Source of the DNA: Agapetus fuscipes
Lineage: Eukaryota; Arthropoda; Insecta; Trichoptera; Glossosomatidae
Assembly (NCBI GenBank): GCA_951799405.1
Contig: OX637338.1
Span: forward strand, 3,286,001-3,350,000
Length of the DNA: 64,000 bases
Direction: 5' to 3'
Both the position numbers and the translations under genes were made by a program. Positions 30,697 to 42,250 of this stretch are shown in pieces (position 1 is the stretch's first letter; each line of letters starts with the position of its first letter). The notes below the pieces were generated by a model. The model was not told the DNA's origin and did no database searches. It saw only the letters and a program-made list of their open reading frames with translations.

Positions 30697-30853
30697 AAAA
30701 TAAACACATTTTTCAAATCAAATATTGTAAAAAAAACCCACGTATCATTGCTTCTGAAGATGCCTTTTAAGGCGAAAGTATTTGAGCAATAAAAAAAAAC
30801 TAAACCTGTGTAGTTATTTTACAATAATTGATTTGAAAAATAAGTTTTTATTT
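30697..30853. repeat. Inverted-repeat hairpin with GAAGATG..GCGAAAG motif
   Basis: Arms of about 36 bases (30697-30732 and 30817-30853, imperfect complements: 'atttttcaaatcaaatattg' and 'caataattgatttgaaaaat') flank a centre with 'cttctgaagatgcc', 'ttttaaggcgaaagtatt'. Similar short hairpins followed by GAAA occur in Penelope-like element ends. Element identity is uncertain. Confidence 0.45.
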
Positions 30854-31201
30854 ACAATCTGAATCTTAGTACTCACATTGCTACAAATTATTTGCTGTAT
30901 GGCTAAGAATTTTATTGCTTCCATTAAAAAAAAATATCTTCTCTGCACCTTGTTTAGCGTTGCATTGTTCAGCTTCCAGGCTTGCATCTCTGGACCGGTC
31001 TCTCTGTCCAGTTTTTTCATCAGATTGATGTCTGTCCCCAAGACTGTATTATGCTTTAAGCCCATACACATTCTTAAAGACTTGCTGCGAATACAAAACT
31101 GGTTCACTGGTCCAACGACAGCTTTTTTTCTTCCTTCCATTTTTAGAGCAACGAGTCGTCTAATGCAACCTTTACACAATACGTTCTTCGATATCAACTA
31201 A
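30814..31201 (-). other. Unrecognised 127-codon open frame
   Basis: A minus-strand frame from ATG 31197 has mixed composition (ALKMEGRKKAVVG, NLMKKLDRETGPEMQAW) and overlaps a 107-codon plus-strand frame (30878-31201). It has no domain I recognise. Its 3' end runs into the hairpin arm at 30817-30853, so it may be part of a decayed Penelope-like or other element. I do not assert that it is a gene. Confidence 0.25.
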
Positions 31202-31730
31202 TATTAAAACTGAATGGATAACTTTAAGAAAAAAAAAACAATTATACGTACAGACAATTTTCGTTATTGTATCTAACTATTTCTTTTAACAAAATCCTTT
31301 TTATTAAATAGAAACGCATTTTCACAGCGTTGATTCAAATACCATTACAATTTTCATGAAAACTCAATTTTACAAATTTCAAATACTTTAAGAATATTGT
31401 TAAAGAAAGCGGTGACTCTGACGTGGTCTACTGTTAATTACTTCAGGCTACAAATCAGAAAGTACATGTATCGATACCCGGAAAAATATATTTCCATCCA
31501 AATTTTCAGATCAGTAAAAGAGGCTTTCTTATCTGAAGTTATTTTTTTTATGTGTCTTTGGGCAAAGTAAATTTCAGGAATCAGCATGGAAGTTTAAAGT
31601 TCAAATGATTAGAAATATCCGTAATAATCTATAATCTAAGTTGCAGAGATATATAAACATTTATGATTAATATAAAATCCATGCACACAAACATACATGT
31701 AAGAACGCATTTATAAATGCTGTATGTGTA

Positions 31731-32637
31731 GGGTCAATGTGGCATCAGTGGATCATGTGGGTACAGTGGATCAGGGCAGTTTCTTCCAGATGAGTAGTTA
31801 TACAGGGCTATTGCTTACACCCTGGCATGGTGCTCATGTCTGAACATGTCTGGACTAATCAGAGTCCTACTTCAATGCAGCTTGGTTGTGCTGAGTAACA
31901 AAATGTGTTTCTGACAGTCAAAAGTAAAAAATTAAGCTTCGCTTTGTTGTCTTCTTGTATTTAAAGTATTGAAGTTCTGCTAGAAGTGATTAATTTATCC
32001 CCATTAACAATAATCCTGCTTCCATTTTAACATTACCTCATTACTTTGTTCAAAATGAAATACATAAATTGCTGTCCCAAAAAAAAATTGTCAAAAGGGT
32101 ACACAGTGGATCAACATCATAGGATACATAGTGGATCATCTTACCTGTAAAAATAAATAGATTCTACCCGCCACATGAGACCCTTGGGAAGAACGCAGAA
32201 AGAAGTTACACTATACGTGTAGCATAGTTGCGTTTACCTCGGAAGGCGCAGCAATGACCATCAATATTCTTGTAACTTCTTCAATGTGGATTTTTCATCC
32301 ACTTATTTAGTGTTATTTTGTTATGTTTGATTAAAATTGGTGTATAAACAGAAAAAATATGTTTGTCTTATAAATACGTTTTTTTGAAATACAAATAATT
32401 TGGTTTTTATTGTTTGATCCACTGTGTACACCGTAGGGTAAACAGTGGATCATTTCCCATTTTTCACTAAATGCAAAATATCTCTGTATTTATTGGATAA
32501 AAAAGATGGAGCTCTTAAAACAAGTGGTAGGTACTTAATTTATTAACCGTTTGATAAAAGTTGCACATTGATTGCATTTATACAACAATAATTCTGTGCG
32601 TTTGAAAAAAAATGATCCACTGTTGCCACACTGACCC
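31731..32637. mobile_element. 907-bp TIR MITE with TA target duplication
   Basis: Ends are GGGTCAATGTGGCATCAGTG (31731-31750) and, in complement, GGGTCAGTGTGGCAACAGTG (32618-32637), both continuing GATCA. It is flanked by TA (31729-31730, 32638-32639), and removing it restores the B module, so the boundaries are firm. TA duplication fits the Tc1/mariner superfamily. The word CAGTGGATCA or its complement recurs inside near 31775, 32105, 32415 and 32440. No transposase is present. A SINE-C 3' piece sits at 32163-32238. Confidence 0.85.
32163..32238 (+). repeat. SINE-C 3' fragment inside the MITE
   Basis: 'cgccacatgagacccttggg', 'aagttacactatacgtgtag', 'catagttgcgtt': the end of SINE-C without head or body. 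Confidence 0.6.
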
Positions 32638-32871
32638 TACATAAAAATCAAAATCCAAGCCTTAATTGATCTTCCCCGAAACATGGCTGGATTTGGCAGA
32701 GTGAACAATTTTTTACAGTTTGTGCTGTCAGCCTCATACCTACCAACATATAAGACAAGATATGCAAATAATGAATCACATTTATGTATATAAAAAACAA
32801 TAGAACCATAAACAATATCTATGCAAAAAAAGTCAGTAGGTACTATATACATCTACACACAGAAGGACCGC

Positions 32872-32912
32872 CCTGATGAAGGATCGTGATACCGATCCGA
32901 AACGTCGGCTAT
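32872..32912 (+). repeat. CTGATGA..GAAAC hairpin (hammerhead-core-like)
   Basis: CCTGATGAAGGATCG, a loop, CGATCC, then GAAACGTCGG. This gives a 6-bp stem between CTGATGA and GAAAC, the order found in hammerhead ribozyme cores of Penelope-like elements. An unpaired A separates CTGATGA from the stem, and flanking stems I and III are not evident. Confidence 0.4.
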
Positions 32913-33930
32913 AAAATAGCAAATTAACGGATTACCCGAAAACCTATCAACATATATATATACATATATATATACATATTTATTAAATACCTTACACTCT
33001 TTTGACTTTTTCCACAACTTTAATGTAATCGCCTTTAAAAAAATGTTTTTCTCTGTTCCGCCTATGGCTACAGTCACTTCGCTCGATGCTCAAAGTTTAA
33101 AGTCCATCAGTCCTGCTACTTAAAATTCTTTATACTTATATTAACTATTGATTTGCATTATTTGTTTTATTTTTTTATTAAATATTTCTCGAATTTGTAC
33201 CTACTTGTATTATACATCTTTTTACTTATTTTAATTGTTGTTTTACATTGTTTTTTTCTTAAGTATTTTTTGTATTTGTAATATGTTTGTAATTACTTAT
33301 TAATATTAATTTCGAATATTTCATATTTTGGTTTTTTTCTGTTATCACATTTGTATTTATAATCTTATAACTTAATGTATCAAAACTGTTTTGAAATAAA
33401 ATTTAAAAAAAAAAAAAAAAATATGAATATGAACGAATTAGTCGCCAGCATTACAGATTCACTGTCATTTTTATCTTGATTTGATACTGAAAACATCTTT
33501 ATGAAAATAAAATAGTTGATTAAATAAATTGATTCGGATCAAGTATATCAAATAGAAAAGTGATGTGATTGGCAAGAGGAAACCAAATTATTTTTTGAAG
33601 CCACAATGTAAAAATGTGCAAACAAAGAACTTTTCTGCAAAAACGAAAACCCTTCTCAACACTTAAAATATCGTACACGTTTCTATAAAAGGAAAGTTGG
33701 TCAGGCAAAATGTTAGTAGAAAAAAGGCTAAGCCTCAAATGGGCCCCAATTATTTTTAAAGTTGTTTTTTTTTGTGTGCGCAGTTTGTTGTCGAGGCATT
33801 CACAAAAGGTTAGCGTAAAGTTTGCGCTTAAGTCCTTGACGTAACCTTCACTTACACTGTAACAATTAAAAAATCTCAAACATGCCGTTGTTGGCTGAGT
33901 GATGAATGTAAAGTTTATGAGTGAAAAGGT
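32913..33930. other. AT-rich gap
   Basis: Contains an AT microsatellite (32951-32979), an A-rich tail at 33402-33421 after 'ttgaaataaaattt' (possibly a retroposed end), and a 153-codon minus frame (33520-33981) that runs into the minisatellite and shows no recognisable domain. Confidence 0.35.
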
Positions 33931-33934
33931 TCCA

Positions 33935-34551
33935 TGACAGAACGGCACAGTGACAAAATAGCACATGACATAACGTCGCATGACAAAACATCACATGAAA
34001 TAAAATCACAATGGCATAACGTCCCATGATACTACATCACATGACAGAACATTACATGGCATTACATCCCAATGAAATAACGTCCCATGACTTAACATCA
34101 CATGACAAAACATCACATGACATTACATCACAATGACATAACGTCCTATGACTTAACATCACATGACGTAACATCACAATGATAATACATCACTTGACAA
34201 AACATCACATCACAATGACATAACGTCCCATGACTTAGCATCACATGACAAAACATCACATGACTTAACATCACATGACAAGAACAACACATTACAAAAC
34301 ATCACATGACATTACATCACAATGACAATACATCACATGACAAAACATCACATCACAATGACAAAACGTCCCATGACTTAGCATCACATGACAAAATATC
34401 ACATGACATTACATCACAATGACAATACATCACATGACAAAACATCAAATCACAACGACATAATGTCCCATGACTTAGCATCACATGACAGAACAACACA
34501 TGACAAAACATCACATGACATTAGATCATATGACAAAACACAGTAAAGTTC
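33935..34551 (+). repeat. Minisatellite array 2, left arm
   Basis: About 40 units of 14-15 bp resembling 'acatcacatgacaaa' with variants (tgacataacgtcccatgac). Higher-order blocks are visible: 'cttagcatcacatgac' recurs near 34236, 34378 and 34472. Confidence 0.85.
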
Positions 34552-34783
34552 ATCTAATCTAATCTAAGTTGCAAAGATATGTTACATTGGCAATTCACAT
34601 TATATGCATTCTTACAAGCAGGTTCACATGCCTCATGTGAACCTACACCATATAAACCCAAATCTCAAATGGACATAAACCCTGCAACTCTTGCCGTCCT
34701 TCCGTGACACAGGGGTGACATTGGCACAGTAACATTTTTTTACAGCATGGATAGTCAGCCGCATACCAACCTATAAGTCTAGG
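34552..34783 (-). mobile_element. B module inside minisatellite array 2
   Basis: A full-length minus copy with one internal deletion ('gcaggttcacatgcctcatg'). It lies between the two opposing arms of the array. Confidence 0.75.
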
Positions 34784-34970
34784 AACATCACAGAAAAGTG
34801 CATCACTATGACAAAATAAAATTGGTCCTTGTGTTATTTTATCATTGTGATGTTTTGTCATGAAATAAAATGCCATTGTGACGTAATATAATGTGAGGTG
34901 TTGTTATGTGATGTTCTGTCATGTGATGTTATGTCATGTGGTGTTTCGTCGGAGTGCTATTATTTCCTGT
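34784..34970 (-). repeat. Minisatellite array 2, right (inverted) arm
   Basis: Units 'ttttgtcatgaa' and 'tgtcatgtgatgtt', the complement of the left arm. The arms can pair, giving a foldback structure. Confidence 0.75.
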
Positions 34971-35350
34971 CACCGAGTAAAAGGGCTTCGTTTTACTCGT
35001 AGGTACATAAAAAAAAACTGAGGAAAGAGAAACATTAGGAAATTAGTAGCGTACATTTTGTTTGCCCTTTTGAATGTCAAACAAATACAAAATTTGAATT
35101 ATAAATGGAACGAAATTCAATCGAATATGGTTTTCAATATTGATTTGAATAATGATTACGAAATTTCCTATTGATTAACTAATTTTTGATTAACTTTATG
35201 ATGAAATGTTTGATTGCTTGTTTGAACTTTCAACGAAAAGCCTAATTATATGGTTTTAAATTATTATAATTTTATAATCGAATACAGTTAAATTTTCTTT
35301 CAAATATTTGTAACATTATTTGAAGATTTTCATTAAAATAACATCTTTAC

Positions 35351-35597
35351 GTAATCTATAATTTAAGCACATAGATATATTGACATTAACGACTTATATT
35401 TCATGCATGTTCACAAGCAGGCACATGTATGTTTGCGCTTACATATGAAGCATGTGTACATACAAAACGAACCGAACGAACCATGAATAAAAACTTTATA
35501 ACTCCTGCCTTGACTTTGCCGAAAACCGTGGTGGCATTGGCATTGTAATTTTTACAGCAGGGGGGTCAGCCTCATACGAACTTATTAGCCAAGGAAT
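35351..35597 (-). mobile_element. B module, full length, diverged
   Basis: Tail 'gtaatctataatttaagcac' to 'attagccaaggaatcg'. Contains an extra 'acgaaccgaacgaaccatg' stretch. Confidence 0.65.
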
Positions 35598-35999
35598 CGT
35601 AAGTTAGTAATGACGTTAGTTAAGCTTGAGCTATTTTTAAACATAAAAATGATTAAAAATGAGACCATTTGTTTTTAATGATATATTCTTTCGCAATGAA
35701 AAACAAACAATAGAACTTAAGGGCATGGTATCAAATAGAAAATAATAACAACGTCAAAAATACAACAAAAACAATAATTAATCGATAAAGAAATAATTTA
35801 TAAAGCTGGACTGTTTTGTCATCGTTATTTATTGTTTTGATTTTGCCGCTCTTCTAAGATATTGGAGTGGCTATACAGACGACTGGATCGACAAAATAAA
35901 AGAAAAGATTTGTCGGAAAAAGAAACAACTGCACATCGTCCCTTCAGTGCATTTTTGACTTATCTACCACTCGATAAAAATATGATCTTTCAATGAGAT

Positions 36000-36215
36000 T
36001 GCCTTAAAAATCACATTCTCCACAATCTGAGCTAAGAAAAAAACGTAAAACATGATAACGTGAGAGTTGTTTTAAATATTTAAAAAATCTATATCCAGTT
36101 TTCATAAGAGACATTGATCCAGTACACATACAAACGTTGCTCATGCGAAATTACCTCTGATGGACATAAGACAAACAAGCACATACCAAGCGACAGACGG
36201 ACTTCCAGCTCCATT
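36000..36215 (-). repeat. MITE family F fragment
   Basis: The complement of the family F left half: 'ctgagctaagaaaaaaacg', 'cctctgatggacataagaca', 'aacaagcac'. No right terminal repeat is found. The overlapping open frame 36114-36389 is incidental. A family E scrap follows at 36297-36360. Confidence 0.5.
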
Positions 36216-36389
36216 GTCTCTTTCTACGAGTATAACAGACTTTTGTTCTACTGCGCCCCAAGTACTGAATTTAACATAGCGTTAAGAAAATATGTATGGA
36301 AAATTAAAAAGCATCTCCAGTGTGCGTTTACGTTTTTAATATTTTTTGGTAAAACTCTTTATGGATTTTATGCCTTTGTTTTATACTGA

Positions 36390-36960
36390 AGGTATTAAAG
36401 CTACATCGACTAAAGAACCAAAAGGGAGAATAGAATTTACACTGAAGGTGAGATACGATGAAAGGAGCTAAAATAATACGATAAATGTGCTGAATGAAAG
36501 TACAAAATGATGGCAGACTAATTAAATAAATAAGAGTAAATGCGAATCACTATTTGATTAGACAAATAAATTTAAAATAAAAATAAAAATTAATTTCAAA
36601 ATATTTTAAATCTTTCAAAAAATGGACTTTCACTGTGGTAACAGATCAACACTAAAAAATAAAAAATTTAAAATTGTTAAACTGAAAAAGGCATATGCTT
36701 GTACATGTACACTTTTTCCCTTTTTCATAACAAGATTTAATTTTTTAAAGCAGCTTAAATTCAAGTTTCCCATACTAAAAAGTGAGTTTAACTCTGGTTT
36801 AAGGTTTAACCAATCTAATGAATAAGTGAGTTTAACTTTATATCGGAAATATTTCTATACCCTTCAGCAGAAATACATACGTTTTATGAATGTAAATAAG
36901 ATCTTAAATATTAAACGGCTTCAAAAAAACATAAACTGTAACTGTAACTCTTTCACCATT
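36390..36960. other. AT-rich gap
   Basis: Only short, lysine- and phenylalanine-rich open frames (36622-36825, 36826-37167), the second of which reads through LINE antisense. No gene supported. Confidence 0.4.
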
Positions 36961-37165
36961 CTGAAAGAGATGGCCAGAGCTTCTTCAGATTCGCCTACAT
37001 TTTTTCCTATCCTTGCATACCTCATTCAATTCATTCATATACATTCCCATCTTTTACATTCGCTTTATATATCCCTTTCACAATTTCAACCACTCATACT
37101 TCTCTCCGTCTTCCCTTTTCAATTTTCCTTTTCACATTTCCTCCGTATACACACTAAGAGTTATT
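36961..37165 (-). pseudogene. RTE-like LINE C-terminal fragment
   Basis: The complement of the coding segment found at 12150-12320: 'gagatggccagagcttct', then 'ccttgcatacctcattcaat' (RCMKKVM..MNEL..VCKD region) and 'cttctctccgtcttccctt' (the GRPRKVW region). It is frameshifted and truncated. Confidence 0.6.
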
Positions 37166-37564
37166 AAAATTTATAAATAATTCACTTTACGACACAAATT
37201 GTTAAAATTTATAATCGTATGCGATCAAAGATTCAGATATTACAAAATGTCATAAACCCCTACGTATTTTTACGGCAGAATTTAAAGAGTTAAAACCAAG
37301 CTAATAAAATCACATTTTGTTCATTTATGGCGTCAGCTACAAAGGTGAATTATTGTGTATTTTAACGACTGTATATGAAAAAGCTCAAAAATTTTAAATA
37401 ATATTTTTTACTTGACATGGAATTTATATGAATAAAAACGTTTCAAGATGATGGATTTGGTTAGGTTAGTTTTTGTAAATAGTTAAAAAAGAGTACAGTG
37501 CCCTGAGTGCATAAAACATTAAATAAAAATTGTATAAATGTACTACATGGACTACATGTAACTG

Positions 37565-37875
37565 GACCGGTTTGTAGTCCGTAGTGGCAACACTTCGGAC
37601 TCGTAAATGGAAGGTTGTGGATTTGGATCCCGACGGAGCACAAAATATACCATTTATATTTCGAATGTGCTCTTCGCTGAGTTGAAAAATTCATAACCCT
37701 TTACCAAAGACCGGTCACTGAAAGGTCCACCCAACCTTACAACAACTGGGTCTTGCTTGAGAATTGGCGCTTTCTACAGCGACGACCAAGCTCGCAGAGG
37801 GCTCTTGAGGTGTGATACACACAAAAAGCAGCTTCAGCGCTCACCAAATAAATCATCCTAATATTATTATTATTA
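37565..37875 (+). mobile_element. SINE-A copy, type I tail, full length
   Basis: Head with the expanded 'gtagtccgtagtgg' as in the minus copy 5023-5331, a decayed B box ('tggatttggatcccg'), and a full body and tail ending in (ATT)n. The shared head variant suggests a subfamily. Confidence 0.8.
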
Positions 37876-39350
37876 AAACACTCCTAGAGAGTGATTTAGT
37901 TTTAATACATTTTTTGAGTTAACGCAATGTTTTATACTAGAGACAGAGTTGAATATTGTTTGGGTTAAGTTAGGATAAAAGAAAATAGAAAGCTTACAAA
38001 ATTAAAAAAAAAATACTGGGAAAGATATTTATTAGTAAAATTACTTATAGTTTAGAATGAATGATGTAAGATTGAAAATAATGTATACAATGTTTGGCAC
38101 ATAAAACGATTTATATTTTTAACACAAAAAATATAAAAATGTGATATTAACTATGGCTTTCAATTATATTTCCTAGATGTTTTGCGGTAACTTTGTAAAA
38201 GCTCATTTTATTAATAGCAAACGTAAGGTATTACTCTTCCAAAATATAAATTTTAAAAATTATTAATAAAAAAAATCAAAGTGAATTTTAACATAGTTTT
38301 TAATTGTGTACCTACAATGAACGAAAAGCTAATTATTTTTTTAAGTTGAAAGGAAAGCTTTTCTTTTGTGTGTAAAATTTTAGGTCGCTCATGAAGACAC
38401 GTTTACACGTAAAAATTCATTAAAAACAGCTGTGTTGAGGTTTGCGGTTAAGGTGGGTGTACGACGCGCGGTAGATAATGGCTGGATGAAGCTTTTGAAT
38501 GGACCACGGCAAGAATTTAATTAAGTCAACAAGAGATTAAAAGTATTGTCAGGGTGTTTCAGAGATTCCTGGGATGCTGCGTTTATGTTATACTTGTACG
38601 TGATATACAATACTGTAGAATAAGTGCAAAACTTTCCGTTTAAACTCAATTTTTCAAGTTTTAAAAAATATATGGAAACTAAAAAAGAGCATGTTGTGCG
38701 AGTTTAAGCTCAATACATTTTTTGCTTAGGATATGGTTTAGTTTATACGTAATTTTTAAATTAAGGGGATGCTTGTAAAGTCTATAATATTCTATGATGT
38801 ATAGTGTTTGTATGCAAATGACGGTGCACTTTAACAACATTTTTTTACACTGAAAAAAAATGTGCATTTGAAATGGCGTCTTTTTATGTCAATTAAAATT
38901 TTGATGAAATAAAAAAAAATGTCAAGTTTTATGTGAGTTTTCTGAAATCGAATTGAAATGAAATTGACACGTGTATAAAATGCTCAAATAGAAAATAGAT
39001 AAAAATTAAAAATTAGAATGGGCCTATTTCTTGAATCTTACAAGATAAAAAATACAGCAATCATGTTTTTGATTACATCCTCAGGTGGTTAAATAATTAC
39101 TGAACTTTTTACAGCATCCAGGTTCGGCGTAATATCAATCTACTTGTCAAAGAAAACAATGCTTTAGAAATTTTACCTAATAAATGAAGAATAACTAGTT
39201 AACTTAAATGGCCTTGTTAACTCAAATAAGTGAAAATAAAACTTTGTTTTACAAAAGTTTTTTTAATTTAAATTAAAATGAATTTTCCATCTGTGAAAAT
39301 ATATATATACCTATTTATGAGGATAAATTATTTAATTAAAATTTAATACA
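37876..39350. other. AT-rich gap, about 1.5 kb
   Basis: A family E scrap lies at 37878-37935 ('gagtgatttagttttaatac', 'gagttaacgcaatg'). Nothing else is recognisable. Confidence 0.35.
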
Positions 39351-39361
39351 TGACAAAAGAG

Positions 39362-39405
39362 CGCCGTTTTTGTGTGTGTCACACCTCAAGGGCCCTCCTA
39401 ATCAT
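39362..39405 (-). repeat. SINE-A type I tail scrap
   Basis: 'gcgccgtttttgtgtgtgtc' and 'acacctcaagggccctc', twin of 19209-19260. Confidence 0.5.
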
Positions 39406-39599
39406 GAATGAGATATTTTATAAAGGTGCTGTTTGAGTGCACTAACTCTAGAAAATTTAATTAACTAGTTAATTGTAATTTTTTTTTTTTTTTTAATTCT
39501 TAAACATATTTTGTTGATTGTAGAGGCATTCACTTTGTAATCATTCACCTTAAAAGATAAAAAAATAAAACAATTTGTTTTTGATTACAGCGAGTATAT

Positions 39600-39662
39600 A
39601 AAGTTCCACGACCGGTTTCGCAAACAATCCGTTGGCATCCTCAGAAGGCTGAATAATAACTG
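39600..39662 (-). repeat. GAGGATGCC..GCGAAACCGG motif
   Basis: On the minus strand 'cttctgaggatgccaacgg', then 'ttgtttgcgaaaccggtcg'. It has the same order as the Penelope-like hairpins at 30.7, 53.7 and 50.6 kb. No flanking element is identified. Confidence 0.35.
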
Positions 39663-39983
39663 AGCCACCTGAAGATCTCCTAGAAAATTATATTCACTAT
39701 TTTTTTCTTATTCTCACATTAAATACGTGTCTGATATGAAAAGGATTAGTAGTGAAAATCTTATATACGTTTGTAGGTAAAACATTTCTTTTGTTTCTTC
39801 CACATTGAGGGTAGGGGTGGTCTCCCAGACGCTCATTATGCCTTCCTTTTATCTCGGTGGGGGGTTGGCCGGAGCTTAACCACTCTCTCCAGCCCTTCCT
39901 TCCTCTTCCCCTCCGGTACAAGAGCTTCAAACCGCGACACCACTACTTCTCGCCACTATGATCCAACAAATATTCAATCCCAA

Positions 39984-40308
39984 AAAACGCAACTAAGCTA
40001 CACATACAGTGCAACTTTTTTCCGCGTTAACCCCGAAGGGTTTCGTATGTGGCGAGTGAAACCAATTTATATTTACAGGTAAAGGGGGCTGGCCTTACGC
40101 CAACCACTTCAGTTGAAGTGGGGGTTTCTCAGATCCTGAGAGGGCTGGTACTCATTTCTTGTGAAGGCTGAGTTAACTTTGGTGTGAAAGTGTGAAATAA
40201 ACACCAAAATGGGAAATCATTTCTGACCCCTTCGCTTCGCGTCGGTGGGATTCTATCCGAGCTCATGGCATGGAATGAAAGCTCTCTAACAACTGAGCTT
40301 TCGACCGG
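39984..40308 (-). mobile_element. SINE-C copy, full length and solitary
   Basis: The best stand-alone copy. The tRNA-like head ends near 40308 (complement 'cggtcgaaagctcagttg'). The B box is decayed ('tccgagctcatgg' region). The body has 'tttattatttggtg'-like and 'ccacttcagttgaagtggg' segments, the latter a short palindrome. The 3' end is near 39984 (complement 'tagcttagttgcgtttttt'). It shows that SINE-C also moves without SINE-A. Confidence 0.7.
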
Positions 40309-40562
40309 ACTGTCAAATCAAAGTTGCAAAACGGTTTAATTGATATGGGAAGTGTATAATTTGTACATGCAAAAGGAGAATCTGAACAGGGGTGTGTCAG
40401 AACTCAAAAGTAATAAATAAATAATCGTTAATAATAATCGTAAATAATAAACAATGGGGGATTAAGCCCGTATTCAGCCTTTTTAAAATACATACATATT
40501 TTCTAGTAAAGTTACAAGCATTTTTTTAAACTTGCCATGTAGTGTTTTTTAAGTAGCGTAAT

Positions 40563-40758
40563 CTTCACTTTGCCAATGTCACCCCTGCTTCAGGGAAGTT
40601 CGGCAAGAGTTGCAGGGCTTATGTTCATTTGAGATTGGGTTTTTTATATTGTAGGTCCACATGCGGCATGTGTAAGCGCGAAATTGTGCATGTCTGCTTG
40701 TGGGAATGCATTTAATATGAATCTCAAATGATACATATCTTTGCAGCTTAGATTTAGT
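40563..40758 (+). mobile_element. B module, 5' truncated
   Basis: From 'cttcactttgccaatgtc' to 'ttgcagcttagatttag'. Confidence 0.75.
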
Positions 40759-40848
40759 AAACGAGTGTTTAGAACAATAATCTACATTCTATTTTTTGTT
40801 TAAATAAGATAAATAAATGGAAATCATTTTTTCTGTTTATGTTTGTGT

Positions 40849-40910
40849 AAAAAACGCAAACGCAACTAAGCCACACTAAAGGTGTAACTTTTAGCCGCGT
40901 TATCTGAAGT
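40849..40910 (-). repeat. SINE-C 3' end scrap
   Basis: 'aacgcaactaagccacacta', 'aggtgtaacttttagccgcg'; abuts family F sequence. Confidence 0.5.
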
Positions 40911-41231
40911 AAGAAAAAAACGTAAAACACGCTACCTCTGATGGACACAAGACAAACAAGCACTAAGGGTACGATTTCGCTGCCTTAGTTCTTGTTTGCC
41001 GTATAGACCATTCAGCTAATTTTACATGAGCAATGTTTGCATGTGTACTGGACCAATGTGTCTGATGAAAACAGGAAATTGATTTAAAAAATATTAAAAA
41101 CAACTCCCACATTATCGAGTTGTACGTTTTTTCTTAGCTCAGATTGTGTAGAATTTGATTCTTAAGACACCTGAATGAAAAAGTCATGTTTGACAGAATT
41201 GGTCTACACGGCAAACAAGAACTGGGGGAGC
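40911..41231. mobile_element. MITE family F with 32-bp inverted ends
   Basis: 40979-41010 ('cttagttcttgtttgccgta' core) is an approximately 85 percent inverted match of 41200-41231 ('ggtctacacggcaaacaaga', 'actgggggagc'). The inner 190 bases are shared with 19449-19645 and 36000-36215. At 40911-40978 a second, oppositely oriented and internally deleted piece of the same family abuts it. No transposase. Confidence 0.6.
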
Positions 41232-42250
41232 TATTTGTCAGTGCAATGAGGACAACATATAAGTACGTCGTTGAAATAAATCAGAAAATAAAGGACTTTA
41301 TAACTGACATTATATCGTTTAAAAAGAAGCAAGGATTTTCAAACCCATTGGTTAAAAAAAAAGCAACTTAGAGCATAAATCATTTGCTTCGTTTAACATC
41401 CGAGTTGATGAAAAAAAAAATATCGTACATGCCGCCCTATATATCTTGATGAAAGTTATTCAATTTGTCGAAAAGCTTTGATGGAATTGATTGCACCAAA
41501 TTATATCAGACTGTTGATTTAACATTCGCCGTAGTATAATAATTTGAGGCTGTGCAAAAAACAAAAAAGGTTTCATGAGCCACGATTCGGTGCAAGGGAA
41601 TATGCGACTAACGAGACGTTTTTATCACTACCCTTCGAGCGTAAATCGGGTGCGGCACACAATGGACAGAGTTATTGATTCGATGCGAACGAGTGCGGTA
41701 TCCACCCTATTTTTGAATACCGGGCCAAAGTCCGCGGTCCGACGAAAACAAACTGAAATTACTCGACTGACCGATACGAATTTTATTGCGATATTGTTTT
41801 TGGGAACTTTTCGACCGATTCGGACGCTAGATACCCCACCCTAACCTCTCGAAACGTACAGAACCCCAATTTTAAAGTTTAAAACTCTCCCGTTGCGTTT
41901 CACTAAAAATGAATGTAAATTGAACGCCTACTAGATGTTCTATTTGAGTTTCTATACAAATTTTGTTTAACGCTTTGGTTTGAAATCAACGTATACTTGG
42001 AGTACAGTTTACAAAAATACTTTTACTTCATTTTACAATGTAGGTAAAGTTGGAAATGTTTGAAGAATGTTTTTGATATGTGGGGTTTACGGTTTATTTT
42101 GACAATAAAATATTATTTTATCGGCAGCACTAGCAACCTAATTTTACGATTCTTTCTAATTTTTTTATTATTTGCAGAAGGTTCAAGTTGTTTGTTTTTA
42201 ATACTAGTTATTCCATAATTGAGGAAAATAAAATGTCAAAATCCACCATC
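41232..42250. other. Gap with a GC-balanced, apparently unique core
   Basis: 41560-41850 has an 89-codon frame (41575-41844) and several CpGs but no recognised domain. It matches no repeat family here. At 41878-41990 a family E copy is seen ('cgttgcgtttcac', 'tgaacgcctactagatgttc', 'tttaacgctttggtttgaa'). Confidence 0.35.

Larger units (their letters stand above)
31623..32850 (-). repeat. LINE 3' UTR plus B module, split by a TA-flanked MITE
   Basis: The B tail side is at 31623-31730 ('ctataatctaagttgcag'), and the rest is at 32638-32760. It continues without a break into sequence like the RTE-like LINE 3' UTR (32761-32850, 'aatgaatcacatttatgta', 'aacaatatctatgcaaaaa'). It is a 5'-truncated LINE copy, not a B module alone. 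Confidence 0.7.

Noticed and set aside
33520..33981. A 153-codon minus-strand frame as a gene
   Set aside because: Its first codons lie in the minisatellite, the rest has no recognisable domain, and composition is like random AT-rich DNA.
33935..34551. CRISPR-like regular array
   Set aside because: Units are contiguous 14-15 bp repeats without unique spacers, in a eukaryotic context.
36114..36389. A 91-codon open frame
   Set aside because: It covers a MITE family F end and a family E scrap; no domain, AT-rich composition.
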